Of a stretch of DNA of 64,000 bases, positions 43,050 to 52,153 are shown in pieces; within the stretch, counting starts at the first letter, position 1, and each line of letters begins with the position of its first letter. The notes beneath the pieces are model-generated. The model ran no database searches, was not told the origin of the DNA, and saw nothing but the letters and a program-made list of their open reading frames with translations. A program made the position numbers and the translations under genes. The DNA lies in NCBI GenBank assembly GCA_963742105.1, contig CAVUKN010000004.1:434001-498000 (forward strand), in the 5' to 3' direction. This DNA is from Gp6-AA40 sp963742105 (GTDB lineage: Bacteria; Acidobacteriota; Vicinamibacteria; Vicinamibacterales; UBA2999).

Positions 43050-44006
43050 TCAGACGATAACGACGGTTTCGCCGACGTCGCGCCAGGCGAGTCGGCCCTG
43101 TTCGTGCCGCAGCGCCGCTTCCGCGCGCTCGATCGGTTCGCGATCGCCTTCTCGACTCAGTCGAAACGTCTGGTGGTGGATCGGCAGGAACAGCCGCGCC
43201 CCGGCCGCGTCGGCCATCGCCGCCGCCTGTTCCGGCGTGCAGTGATTCCAGATCCACGGGTCGTAGGCGCCGATCGGCATGATCGCCGCGTCGAACGGCC
43301 CATGTCGGCGGTGCGTGCGGAACGACGTGGTCAGCGCGGTGTCGCCGCCAATCAGCAGGCGCTTTCCTTCCCGTTCGAGCGCGAAGCCCGTCCACCCGCG
43401 ATACGTATCACTGCGCAGACGCGCTCCCCAGTGCTTCACCTCGAGGCTGCGGACGTGCACCTCACCGCGCGGCGTCGTCACCGTTGTTGACTCGTCCCAC
43501 TGGAGCTCCGTCGTCGAGGAATACCGCCGGCGGGGAAGCAGATCCGAGATCTTCGACGTCGTCACCGCTGCGGGACGGCCGCGGAGGGCCGCCAACGATG
43601 GCGTGTCGAGATGGTCGAAGTGGGCGTGCGAAACGAGGACGAGGTCGATCTCCGGCAGCGCGTCCGGCGTGAGCGCGCAACGGACCTGTCGCAGCGGCCC
43701 CAGGGAACCGATGCCGAGATCGACGCCGATTCGATTGAACAGCGTCGGATCGGTGAGAATGCGGACGCCGTAGAAATTGATGAGGACCGTCGCATGGCCG
43801 AGCCATGCTGCCGTGATCGCGTTGTCGCTCCACGTCGCCGGCGTCGGCGTTTGCGGCGCGGCTGGTACGTCGCGGCCCAATTCCTCGACCCGCTCGCGCA
43901 GGAACCTGGCCGGGAACGATGACGACAGGCTCACCCAGCCAGCGCCGACGCTCGCTGCCAACCCGCCGGCCACGAACTTCCGGCGACCAACCCCCAGTCT
44001 TTTCAC
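43050..44006 (-). CDS. exported metallo-beta-lactamase-fold hydrolase (UlaG/NAPE-PLD-like)
   Basis: About 318 residues from GTG 44006, chosen because GAAGGT precedes it and because the protein then begins with a twin-arginine-like signal (MKRLGVGRRKFVAGGLAASV). Metal-binding residues are LGHATVLINF, SHAHFDHLD (HxHxDH), LIGGDTALTTSF and the later HCTPEQAAAMA/IHHQTFRLS. The layout fits the UlaG/NAPE-hydrolysing-phospholipase-D-like branch. Natural substrates of such members vary widely. Tat export implies folding with metal before export. Confidence 0.8.
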   Translation of the reverse strand: MKRLGVGRRKFVAGGLAASVGAGWVSLSSSFPARFLRERVEELGRDVPAAPQTPTPATWSDNAITAAWLGHATVLINFYGVRILTDPTLFNRIGVDLGIGSLGPLRQVRCALTPDALPEIDLVLVSHAHFDHLDTPSLAALRGRPAAVTTSKISDLLPRRRYSSTTELQWDESTTVTTPRGEVHVRSLEVKHWGARLRSDTYRGWTGFALEREGKRLLIGGDTALTTSFRTHRRHGPFDAAIMPIGAYDPWIWNHCTPEQAAAMADAAGARLFLPIHHQTFRLSREGDREPIERAEAALRHEQGRLAWRDVGETVVIV

Positions 44007-44084
44007 AGGCACCCGACCTTCATCTTCACACGACCCACAAGGGGGACGGCCAACCTTCAACCGAGTTTCTTAATTAGACCTGGT

Positions 44085-45578
44085 TCAATTAATTTCGGCG
44101 CCCCCGAGTGCCTGGTACACGCGTACGGCGCCGGTGAACACGGTGGCCTCCGCACCGGCGACTGCGTCTTCCGCGGCGAGTTGCGTGCGTTCGGCGTCCA
44201 GCAGCGTCAGGAAGTCCGACAGGCCCTCGCGATAGCGGACACGAGCGAGGTCGGCGGCGCGGCTGCTCTGGACCGACTGTTCCATCAGGCGGTCGAGGCG
44301 CGCCTGGTCCTCGCGGTAGTCTGTGAGCGCCGCGTCCGTTTCCTCGATCGCCCGCAGCACCGTCTGTTCGTAGAGCGCCAGGGTTTCGCGCGTGGCTGCT
44401 TCCGCACCACGGAGCCGGGCCCGGGCGCTGCCGAAATCGAGACCGGTCCAGGCGAGCGCCGGGGTGACCGCCCACGCGCGCGAGTCGCCCTGGGCAAACA
44501 GATTGCCGCGGCCAGCCAGCAGCCCGAGAAAGCCGGAGATCGACACCCGTGGCAGGAGATCGGCTGCCGCGATGCCTTCACGCGCAGTGGTTGCCGCCAG
44601 CCGCCGCTCGGCGGCGCGGACGTCAGGCCGCCGCCGGAGCAGCGCATCCGGATCGCCGAGCGGCAGTGCTGTCATCAGCGATCCGTACGGGCGCGGTTCG
44701 AGATCGACCGTCAATTCACCCGGCCGCGTGCCGGTCAGAACGGCGAGTCGATACGTCAGCGAGGCGATGCCGGCGCGCAGCGGCGGAATGCTGGCTTCGA
44801 CCGCGGCGACACTGGCCGATGCGCTCGCGACGTCCTGCTCCTCGCCAGCCCCGGCATCACGGCGCACCTGGGTCAGCCGCATCGTCTCCTGATGGTTGGT
44901 GAGACTGCGCTCGGCGACGGCCAGGCGCTGCTGCAGCCCGCGTAATTCGAAGTAGTTGCGCGCCACATCGGCGGCCACGAGCACGCGGGCGTCTTCGAGT
45001 GAGGCTTCGAACGCGTTGGCTGTCGCGCCTGCCGCAGCGATCGAACTGCGCACCGCGCCGAAGAGATCGATCTCCCAGAACGCGTCCAGGCCGGCACGGT
45101 ACGTCGTGGTCCGCACCGGCGCCTCCGAGAAGCCTGGGATGGTCTGGCTGCGCACATCCACGCTGGCCCCGACGGTTCCAACCGGGAAGCGATCGAGTTG
45201 CGCGTCGGTCAGTGCCGCGCGCGCCTGATCGACCCGCGCCACTGCGGCCCGGAGGTCGTGGTTGGCGTCGAGCGCCTGCTGTTCGAGCTGCTCGAGCACC
45301 GGGTCGTCGAACAGCCGCCACCACAGCGGGTCGTAGTGGTTCGTCGTGAACGCGGCGGTCTGTGCCTCAGGCAGCACGACCGGCGCCGTCAAAGGCGCCT
45401 GATACGGCGCGCGGAGCGAGCAGGCGCTCAGGAGCGTTGTTGCCGCAAGGACCGCGAGCGCGGCCACATGCCGGCCCGCGGCTCCATTTCTGCGATCCCA
45501 CTCCTGGAGTCGGTCTACGAGAACTGCAACCAACTCCCGGAGTCGGGTCACCGTCGGCGTGGTGAAGATTTCTGCCAT
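44085..45578 (-). CDS. RND-system outer-membrane factor (NodT/OprM-like lipoprotein)
   Basis: About 497 residues. The ATG 45578 is preceded by GGAAGGTC and overlaps the upstream RND gene end, so it has the best ribosome site. However a 37-residue leader (MAEIFTTPTVTRLRELVAVL...) then precedes the lipoprotein signal LAATTLLSACS; a start at GTG 45467 would give a normal signal. The leader DNA contains ACTCCTGGAGTCGG and ACTCCCGGAGTCGG, a repeated palindrome. The mature part has paired repeats typical of TolC-like proteins (SLRAPYQAPLTAPVVLPEAQ; PDVRAAERRLAATTAREGIA) ending with the second half. It forms the outer-membrane exit duct for the pump at 45581. Confidence 0.85.
   Translation of the reverse strand: MAEIFTTPTVTRLRELVAVLVDRLQEWDRRNGAAGRHVAALAVLAATTLLSACSLRAPYQAPLTAPVVLPEAQTAAFTTNHYDPLWWRLFDDPVLEQLEQQALDANHDLRAAVARVDQARAALTDAQLDRFPVGTVGASVDVRSQTIPGFSEAPVRTTTYRAGLDAFWEIDLFGAVRSSIAAAGATANAFEASLEDARVLVAADVARNYFELRGLQQRLAVAERSLTNHQETMRLTQVRRDAGAGEEQDVASASASVAAVEASIPPLRAGIASLTYRLAVLTGTRPGELTVDLEPRPYGSLMTALPLGDPDALLRRRPDVRAAERRLAATTAREGIAAADLLPRVSISGFLGLLAGRGNLFAQGDSRAWAVTPALAWTGLDFGSARARLRGAEAATRETLALYEQTVLRAIEETDAALTDYREDQARLDRLMEQSVQSSRAADLARVRYREGLSDFLTLLDAERTQLAAEDAVAGAEATVFTGAVRVYQALGGAEIN
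45489..45545. repeat. paired palindromes ACTCCYGGAGTCGG in the outer-membrane factor leader
   Basis: ACTCCTGGAGTCGG and ACTCCCGGAGTCGG lie about 38 bases apart, in the coding region before the lipoprotein signal. Confidence 0.55.
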
Positions 45579-45580
45579 GA

Positions 45581-48500
45581 TCAATGACCTTCCGCGGGAG
45601 CAATCGTCATCGCCGCCTCGGAAGCCGGACGCCGGCGTCCCAGCCATGCGGTGGTGCGACCGACGATGACGTAAAAGACGGGTGTCAGCGCAAGGCCGAA
45701 CACGGTGACGCCGAGCATCCCGGAGAACACCGCGACGCCCATGGCGCGACGGATTTCCGACCCGGCGCCGTGCGCCACGACCAGCGGGACGACGCCCATG
45801 ATGAACGCGACCGACGTCATCAGAACCGGCCGCAGGCGAACGCGGCATGCGTCGAGCACCGCGGTGACGATGTCCGCGCCTTCGTGTTCACGCTGCCTGG
45901 CGAACTCCACGATCAGAATCGCGTTCTTGCACGCAAGCGCCGCCAGCACCAGGAAGCTGACTTGCGTGAACACGTTGTTGTCGCCGCCGGTCAGCCACAC
46001 ACCGGTCAGCGCGGACAGCAGCGTCATCGGCACGATCAGCAGCACGGTGATCGGCATCGTCCAGCTCTCGTACTGGGCGGCGAGAACGACGTAGACGAGC
46101 AGCACGCATAGCGGAAAGACGAGCAACATCGTGTTGCCGGCAATGACCTGTTGATAGGCGAGCTCGGTCCACTCGAAGCTCATTTCGCCTGGCAGCCGCT
46201 CGTTCAGCAGGCCCGCGATCGCCTGCTGCGCCTGACCGGAGCTGTACCCTGGCGCCGGTCCGCCGTTGATCTCGGCCGCGGGGAAGCCGTTGTAGTGCAT
46301 GACCTGATCAGGTCCGTAGCCCTGCTTCACCGAGACCAGTGAGCCGAGAGGGACCATCTCGCCGTGGGCGTTGCGTGTTTTCAGCCGGCCGATTTGCTCG
46401 GGCTGCAGCCGGAACCCCTGCTCGGCCTGAACGTTCACCTGATACGTCCGCCCGAATCGATTGAAGTCGTTGGCGTAGACAGACCCGAGATAGGCCTGCA
46501 GGGTTTCGAAAACGTCGGTCAGCGCCACGCCGTAGGTCTTGGCGCGCTCGCGATCGACGTGCGTGTCGATCTGCGGGACGTTCACCTGGAAACCCGAGAG
46601 TAGACCGGCCAGTTCGGGAAGCTTCTGTCCCTCGCCGATCGCTCCCTGCACCTGCCGATACAGCTCCTCGAAACCCTCGCTGCCGCGATCCTCGACGTAA
46701 AGCTTGAATCCGCCGATGGAGCCGAGCCCCTGGACCGGCGGGGGTGGAAAGATGCCGACGAACGCGTCCTGGATGCCCGCGAACTTTCCATTGAGCGCCT
46801 GGACGATCGCATTCGCCGAGAGCTCAGGCGCCTGTCGGTCGTTGACCGACTTCAGTTTCACGAAGGCGATGCCGACGTTCGACGCGTTGACGAACCCGTT
46901 GATCGACAGTCCCGGGAACGCGATCGCACTCTCGACGCCGGGATGCTCCAGCGCCAGCGCAGACATCTTCCGGATCACCGCTTCGGTGCGGTCGAGCGTC
47001 GCCGCGTCCGGCAATTGTGCGTACGCGACGAGATAGTCCTTGTCCTGCGTCGGCACGAATCCTTCGGGTACCTTCGCGAAGCCGAACGCCGTCAGCGCCA
47101 GCAGTCCGCCGTAGACGAACGCCACCGCGGCGCTGACGCGCAACAGCCGGGTCACGCCAGCCTGATAGGAGCCTGATGCGCGGCCGAAGAACCGGTTGAA
47201 CGCACGGAAGAAGCGGCCGAAGACGAAGTCAGCCGTCCGCTGCAGGCGATCGCGCGAGGCGTCCCGCGGCCGCAGCAGCCGCGAGGCGAGCGCCGGGCTC
47301 AGCGTGAGCGAGTTGAACGCCGAGATGACCGTTGAGATCGCGATGGTCAGCGCAAACTGCCGGTAGAACTGACCGGTCAGACCGCCGACGAATGCTGTCG
47401 GTACGAACACCGCACACAGGACCAGGGCGATCGCGATGATCGGGCCGGAGACTTCCTCCATGGCTTTGTGCGTGGCCGCGACAGGATCCAGACCGTGCTC
47501 GATGTGCCTCTCCACGTTCTCCACCACGACAATCGCATCGTCCACGACGATGCCGATGGCGAGGACCAGGCCGAACAGCGACAGCGTGTTCAGCGAGAAG
47601 CCGAACGCGAGCATGATGGCGAACGTTCCGACCAGCGAGACCGGCACCGCCACCAGCGGGATGATCGACGCGCGCCACGTCTGCAGGAAGACCAGCACGA
47701 CGATGACGACCAGCAGGATCGCCTCGAACAACGTCTCGACGACAGCCTTGATCGAGTCGCGCACGTAGACTGTCGGGTCGTAGACGATCTTGTAGTCGAC
47801 CCCTTCCGGAAACGACTGTTTCAGCCGCTCGAACAGGGCGCGGACGTCGTTGGATGCCTGAATCGCGTTCGATCCGGGCCGCTGCGAGATCCCGATGGTC
47901 ACGGCGGGCTTGTTGTCGAGCAGGCTGCGCAGGGCGTACTGATTGGCGCCGAGCTCCACTCGCCCGACGTCGCGTACGCGCGTGATCTGGCCGTCGGGCG
48001 TTGCCCGCACCACGATGTCGGCGAACTGATCTTCGCTGGTCAGACGGCCCTGCGCGTTGATGAGCAGCTGGAAGCTCGTGTCGGTCGGTGCCGGTGGCGC
48101 GCCGAGTACTCCCGCGGCGACCTGGACGTTCTGCTCGCGAATGGCGTGAACGACGTCGGTCGCCGTCAATTCCCGCGCCGCGAGCTTGTCGGGATCGAGC
48201 CAGACGCGCATGCTGAACTCGCCGGCGCCGAAGATTTGGATGTTGCCGACACCCGGGATCTTCGCGAGCTCGTCCTTCACCTTGAGGTAAGCGAGGTTCG
48301 ACAGGTAGAGCATGTCGTAGCGGTTGTCAGGAGAGACCAGATGCGCCGCCATCATGATGTCGGGCGACGCCTTCTCGGTCGTCATCCCGATCCGCTGCAC
48401 CTCCTGGGGCAGGCGGGGCAGCGCCTGCGCGACGCGGTTCTGCACCTGCACCTGCGCGTTGTCCAGGTCGGTGCCGAGTGCGAAGGTGACCGTCAGTGTC

Positions 48501-48769
48501 ATGCGGCCGTCGGCGGTGCTCTGCGAAAACATGTAGAGCATGTTCTCGATGCCATTGAGCTGCTGTTCGAGCGGTGCGGCAACCGTCTCCGCGATCACCT
48601 TCGGGTTGGCGCCGGGGTAGGTGCCGTGCACCACGACGGTCGGCGGAATGACGCTGGGATACTCGCTGATTGGCAGCCGGGTCAGCGCCAGCGCACCGGC
48701 GACGGTGATGAGGAGCGAGAGGACGGCCGCGAAGATCGGGCGGTCGATGAAGAATCGCGCGAACTTCAT
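45581..48769 (-). CDS. RND multidrug efflux transporter, HAE1 family
   Basis: A 1062-residue inner-membrane pump with the usual two sets of six helices and two large periplasmic loops. The N-terminus is MKFARFFIDRPIFAAVLSLL. VVDDAIVVVENVERHIEHG carries the proton-relay aspartate pair (D-D) of transmembrane segment 4, and GYSSGQAQQAIAG-type segments and the C-terminal DACRVRLRPVLMTSVAFIMG are conserved blocks. It exports hydrophobic drugs by proton antiport with the adaptor (48766) and outer-membrane factor (44085). It overlaps the adaptor gene by four bases (ATGA). Confidence 0.93.
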   Translation of the reverse strand: MKFARFFIDRPIFAAVLSLLITVAGALALTRLPISEYPSVIPPTVVVHGTYPGANPKVIAETVAAPLEQQLNGIENMLYMFSQSTADGRMTLTVTFALGTDLDNAQVQVQNRVAQALPRLPQEVQRIGMTTEKASPDIMMAAHLVSPDNRYDMLYLSNLAYLKVKDELAKIPGVGNIQIFGAGEFSMRVWLDPDKLAARELTATDVVHAIREQNVQVAAGVLGAPPAPTDTSFQLLINAQGRLTSEDQFADIVVRATPDGQITRVRDVGRVELGANQYALRSLLDNKPAVTIGISQRPGSNAIQASNDVRALFERLKQSFPEGVDYKIVYDPTVYVRDSIKAVVETLFEAILLVVIVVLVFLQTWRASIIPLVAVPVSLVGTFAIMLAFGFSLNTLSLFGLVLAIGIVVDDAIVVVENVERHIEHGLDPVAATHKAMEEVSGPIIAIALVLCAVFVPTAFVGGLTGQFYRQFALTIAISTVISAFNSLTLSPALASRLLRPRDASRDRLQRTADFVFGRFFRAFNRFFGRASGSYQAGVTRLLRVSAAVAFVYGGLLALTAFGFAKVPEGFVPTQDKDYLVAYAQLPDAATLDRTEAVIRKMSALALEHPGVESAIAFPGLSINGFVNASNVGIAFVKLKSVNDRQAPELSANAIVQALNGKFAGIQDAFVGIFPPPPVQGLGSIGGFKLYVEDRGSEGFEELYRQVQGAIGEGQKLPELAGLLSGFQVNVPQIDTHVDRERAKTYGVALTDVFETLQAYLGSVYANDFNRFGRTYQVNVQAEQGFRLQPEQIGRLKTRNAHGEMVPLGSLVSVKQGYGPDQVMHYNGFPAAEINGGPAPGYSSGQAQQAIAGLLNERLPGEMSFEWTELAYQQVIAGNTMLLVFPLCVLLVYVVLAAQYESWTMPITVLLIVPMTLLSALTGVWLTGGDNNVFTQVSFLVLAALACKNAILIVEFARQREHEGADIVTAVLDACRVRLRPVLMTSVAFIMGVVPLVVAHGAGSEIRRAMGVAVFSGMLGVTVFGLALTPVFYVIVGRTTAWLGRRRPASEAAMTIAPAEGH

Positions 48770-50019
48770 CGGGACACCTCCATCGCTTCGAGTGCCGGCG
48801 TGACTTTCACCCCCGGTCGAATACGTTGCAGGCCGCGCGTGACGACAATGTCGCCTGCCGCGACACCGCTGCGGATGACCCGCAGGCCGTCGACGAGCGG
48901 TCCGAGCGTGACCGGTCGATACGCGATGACCTTGTCCGGACCGATGACGTACACGAACCGCTTGTCCAGATCCGTCCCGATTGCCTCGTCGCGCACCAGC
49001 ACGCCGCTGCCGGTCTCGCGGCTCGGCAACTGGATGCGGACGAACAGCCCCGGGGTCAGCGCGCCGTCGGCATTCGCGATCGTCGCCCGCACGCGAATGG
49101 TGCCGGTTGCGGCGTCGAGCTCGTTGTCCACGAAGTCCACGCGTCCCCGGCGTGGGAAGCCTTCGTCTCCGGCGAGGGCAAGTCGCGCCAGGCGCGGGCT
49201 GTGTTGTCGCGACAGATCGCGCCGGGCCTGCTTCGCGAGGCCCGGCCTACGATCCTCCGCGACCAGGCCCGGCCTGCCATTCTGCGCGGCAAGGCCCGGG
49301 GTGCCGTCCGTCCTCGCCGCCTGGCCGAAGGCCAGGAACGTCGGCTCGTCGACTTCGAACGATGCGTAGATCGGGTCGAGCGAGACGAGCGTCGTCAGCA
49401 ACGTTGCGACGCCGGGACCGCTGGACACGAGGTTCCCCTCCGTGACGATGGCCTGACCAACGCGTCCGGAGATTGGCGCGGTGACCCGGGTGAATTCGAG
49501 ATTCAATTCGGCGGCCCGCAACGCGGCGCGAATGGCCTGGACCTGCGCGGTGGCTTCGTCGGCAGCCGCGAGTCGCCGATCGTGCTCTTCGGTGGAGATG
49601 GCGTTGCCGCTGACGAGCCGGTCCGCGCGATCGCGTTCGGCGGCGGTGCGGGTCGATGTCGCCTGCGCGCGCTGCAGTTCCGCACCCAGGCGATCCACTT
49701 CGGCCTGGAACGGTCGCGGATCGATTTCAAAGAGGACATCGTTCTGGCGGACGATGGCGCCCTCGGTGAAATGCACCGCCGACACCACGCCCGACACACG
49801 GGGCCTGATGTCGACGTGATGGACCGCTTCGAGCCGGCCGGTGAACTCGTTGAACTCGGTGACCGGCCGGATCACCGCGTGGGCAGCCGTGACCTGAGGG
49901 GGCGGCGGAGCGCCGGCCTGCGCCGCCGGCGAGGCACAGGCGGAAAGCAATGCGAGCATCAGGAGCGTGAGAAAGCCGGCCGCGACCCGTGCCGCAGCCG
50001 AAAAGCGTGAGTGAGTCAT
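48766..50019 (-). CDS. RND efflux periplasmic adaptor (membrane fusion protein)
   Basis: About 417 residues from ATG 50019; ATG 50049 is an alternative start. The signal peptide ends LLSACASPAAQ, a probable lipoprotein signal with the cysteine of SAC. VHHVDIRPRVSGVVSAVHF is the lipoyl-like half motif; the hairpin runs ELQRAQATSTRTAAERDRAD; the second half motif is LEFTRVTAPISGRVGQA. Between FGQAARTDG and RLARLALAGDEGFPRRGR an extra stretch (GTPGLAAQNGRPGLVAED, then RRPGLAKQARRDLSRQ) is inserted. Its DNA is a repeat of 27-base units, so it stays in frame. The gene overlaps the pump gene. Confidence 0.88.
   Translation of the reverse strand: MTHSRFSAAARVAAGFLTLLMLALLSACASPAAQAGAPPPPQVTAAHAVIRPVTEFNEFTGRLEAVHHVDIRPRVSGVVSAVHFTEGAIVRQNDVLFEIDPRPFQAEVDRLGAELQRAQATSTRTAAERDRADRLVSGNAISTEEHDRRLAAADEATAQVQAIRAALRAAELNLEFTRVTAPISGRVGQAIVTEGNLVSSGPGVATLLTTLVSLDPIYASFEVDEPTFLAFGQAARTDGTPGLAAQNGRPGLVAEDRRPGLAKQARRDLSRQHSPRLARLALAGDEGFPRRGRVDFVDNELDAATGTIRVRATIANADGALTPGLFVRIQLPSRETGSGVLVRDEAIGTDLDKRFVYVIGPDKVIAYRPVTLGPLVDGLRVIRSGVAAGDIVVTRGLQRIRPGVKVTPALEAMEVSR
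49205..49305. repeat. in-frame palindromic repeat inside the efflux adaptor gene
   Basis: Units of 27 bases alternate GGCCTACGATCCTCCGCGAC and GGCCTGCCATTCTGCGCGGC with an AGGCCCGG join. They encode RPGL-type peptides. Shared motifs with 37588 and 38692 are GGCCCGG and CCTACGA. Confidence 0.8.
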
Positions 50020-50135
50020 GACCAGCATCGTGCCTGCCGGCGACGACATGAACAATTCGGCAGGAGGCTGATTCGCGTCTGCGACGATTGGCCATCGTCC
50101 ATTTGGACGAGGACCGGATCGTCCACCCGGCCGAA

Positions 50136-50165
50136 TCGACGCGGACCCCACCGCGGACCGATAAT
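50136..50165 (+). promoter_or_regulatory. candidate promoter of the sensor kinase gene
   Basis: TCGACG (50136-50141) and GATAAT (50160-50165) are separated by 18 bases. The expected transcript start is at the ATG at 50172, so the message may be leaderless. Inference from spacing. Confidence 0.3.
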
Positions 50166-50171
50166 TGGGGC

Positions 50172-51446
50172 ATGTTCGACGCGACAGAAACCGTTGATCT
50201 GCAGGACCTTCGCCGCGAGCTGAACGACGCGGTCGACCAGCAGCGCCGGTCCGAGTGCATGGCGCGCATCCAGAGCGACGCGGTGCAGCTCGCGCTCGAT
50301 CTCGTGGTGCGCGAAGCCGATGTCAGTGGCTTCTTCCGCGCGTTCATCAAGACGCTGGTGGAGGAGTGCGAGAGCCGCGCGTGCGGCGTGTGGCTGCTCG
50401 AGGAAGACGGCACTCGCTGCGAGCCGTGGATGGCGTATGTCGACGGCGTATTCCATGCTGATGGTGACGGCTGGGATCAGCTCGCCCTGCCGCGCCGGGC
50501 GATGGCCGATCACCTGCGTTCGTTCGGGCCGGCGGCGCGAGAAACGCTCGAGTACGTCGGTGAGGACGAGCGTCTCCCTGAAGTCGTCCGTGAGTTCAAT
50601 CGCGCTCGTGGCATCGTCTCGGTGCAGGTAGCGCCGTTGGCACTGCCGACCAGCACGCTTGGCTGGATCGCGCTGGCGTCGGCGAATGCGAGTGCCTGCG
50701 AAACACAGTGGCGTCGCGCGGTGCTCGAGGCGACGGCGAACCAGGCCACGCTCGCGTTGCATCAGAACCGGCTGGCGGAGCAGAGTCGCCTTGAAGCGCG
50801 GCGGCAGGCGGCCCTCGAGGAGCGCAACCGGATCGCGCGCGACATCCACGACACCCTGACGCAGGGCTTCGCCGCAATCCTGATGCAACTGCAGGGTGCG
50901 CGACGGTCGTCCACCGCCTTGCCGCCGGCGGTGGCGTCAGCACTCGACGTCGCGGTCGATCTGGCCAGGACGCACATGATCGAGGCGCGCCGTTCGGTGG
51001 GCGCCCTGCGGCCGCAGCCGGCCGGCGAAGAGTCGTTGCCGGCGGCGCTCGAACGGATGACCGCTCTTGCCCGCCGTACGAGCGCCGTGCCAATCGAGCT
51101 CACCGTCGACGAGCTGCCGCCCCTGGGCGGCATGGAGCGGGACATCATCGGCATTGCGCAGGAAGCATTGACCAACGCCGTGGCACACGCGCGGGCCAAA
51201 CGGATCGCGATTCACGCAGCCGCGGTCCGGGCAATCGGGTTCAGACTGTCGGTTGCTGACGATGGGCGAGGGATCGCGCGCGAGCACCGGTTGCGCGGCT
51301 TCGGCATGACCAGCATGCAGGAGCGGGCCGAACGGATCGGCGCCTCGCTGACGATCGTGACCGCGCCGCGTGCCGGCACCGAAGTGGTGCTGGCATGGGA
51401 GCCGCCGTCGTTCTCCATTCCGGTTGGAACCGATGCCGTCCGCTGA
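50172..51446 (+). CDS. GAF-domain sensor histidine kinase (NarX/LiaS type)
   Basis: About 424 residues from ATG 50172, after the candidate leaderless promoter. An N-terminal GAF-like sensor domain (about 25-200) contains GVWLLEEDGTRCEPWM. The HisKA_3 histidine lies in IARDIHDTLTQGFAAILMQL, ATP-binding blocks are IAQEALTNAVAHARAKRI and VADDGRGIARE, then GFGMTSMQERAERIGASL. No membrane segment is clear, so the kinase looks soluble. It overlaps the response regulator by 14 bases. The RND operon is divergent, which suggests it may be a target. Confidence 0.9.
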   Translation: MFDATETVDLQDLRRELNDAVDQQRRSECMARIQSDAVQLALDLVVREADVSGFFRAFIKTLVEECESRACGVWLLEEDGTRCEPWMAYVDGVFHADGDGWDQLALPRRAMADHLRSFGPAARETLEYVGEDERLPEVVREFNRARGIVSVQVAPLALPTSTLGWIALASANASACETQWRRAVLEATANQATLALHQNRLAEQSRLEARRQAALEERNRIARDIHDTLTQGFAAILMQLQGARRSSTALPPAVASALDVAVDLARTHMIEARRSVGALRPQPAGEESLPAALERMTALARRTSAVPIELTVDELPPLGGMERDIIGIAQEALTNAVAHARAKRIAIHAAAVRAIGFRLSVADDGRGIAREHRLRGFGMTSMQERAERIGASLTIVTAPRAGTEVVLAWEPPSFSIPVGTDAVR

Positions 51447-52083
51447 CGCGCTCGCGCCGGTCGCTCGGGCCACGGTGCTGCTGGTCGACGATCACGCGCT
51501 GTTGCGCACCGGCGTCGCCAACATCATCAACCAGGAGCCGGATCTGCACGTCATTGCCGAAGCGGCGAATGGCGCCGAGGGCGTGGACGCGTTCCGCGAT
51601 CATCGTCCCGATGTGACGCTGCTCGATCTCCGCATGCCGGTGATGGAAGGCGTCGAGGCCGTTCGCCATATCCGCGACATCGATCCGCTGGCGAGGGTCA
51701 TCGTCCTGACCACGTACGATGCCGACGAGGACATTGCCCGTGCACTCCAGGCCGGCGCCAAGGCGTACGTGCTCAAGGATATCGCCGCCGACGCCCTGAT
51801 CTCCTGCATTCACGCCGTTCTGGCCGGCAAGACCTACGTTGTCCCCGCAGTGGCCGCGAAGCTGGCCGAGCGGGTCACCCGAATCCAACTGACGCCGCGT
51901 GAACTGTCGACGCTGCGGCTGATGGCGGACGGCAAGGCGAACAAAGAGATCGCCGCAGACCTCGGGATCAGCGAGCGCACCGTCAAGACGCACCTCGGAC
52001 ACCTGTTCGAAAAGCTTGGCGTCACCAGCCGGACTGAGGCGGTGAAGGTCGCCACCCGCCGCGGCCTCGTCCGCCTCGATTGA
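51433..52083 (+). CDS. NarL/LuxR-family response regulator
   Basis: About 216 residues from ATG 51433. The receiver domain has D19/D20 in LLVDDHALLR, phosphoacceptor D65 in LLDLRMPVMEG, T-K residues in VLTTYDADED and KAYVLKD. The C-terminal HTH is LTPRELSTLRLMADGKANKE followed by IAADLGISERTVKTHLGHLF. The kinase upstream is the cognate partner. A perfect dyad lies 38 bp after the stop and before the ADOP permease. Confidence 0.92.
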   Translation: MPSADALAPVARATVLLVDDHALLRTGVANIINQEPDLHVIAEAANGAEGVDAFRDHRPDVTLLDLRMPVMEGVEAVRHIRDIDPLARVIVLTTYDADEDIARALQAGAKAYVLKDIAADALISCIHAVLAGKTYVVPAVAAKLAERVTRIQLTPRELSTLRLMADGKANKEIAADLGISERTVKTHLGHLFEKLGVTSRTEAVKVATRRGLVRLD

Positions 52084-52120
52084 GGTTCGTCGCGTCAGCC
52101 GACGCTCGCCATCCCCCTCG

Positions 52121-52153
52121 TTCGATGGTGGGACCGGACGTCCCACCATCGAA
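52121..52153. promoter_or_regulatory. perfect 14-bp inverted repeat, candidate operator
   Basis: TTCGATGGTGGGAC (52121-52134), five-base loop CGGAC, then GTCCCACCATCGAA (52140-52153). No T-run follows. It sits between the response regulator stop and the ADOP permease gene. Confidence 0.5.

Noticed and set aside
44050..44095. AT-rich inverted repeat TTAATT...AATTAA as a regulator site
   Set aside because: Short, imperfect, at the end of the efflux operon; may only be part of the promoter of the hydrolase gene. Not enough to call.
47468..49369. 633-codon open frame on the + strand
   Set aside because: Antisense to the RND pump and adaptor genes; R/D/H-rich composition, no domains.
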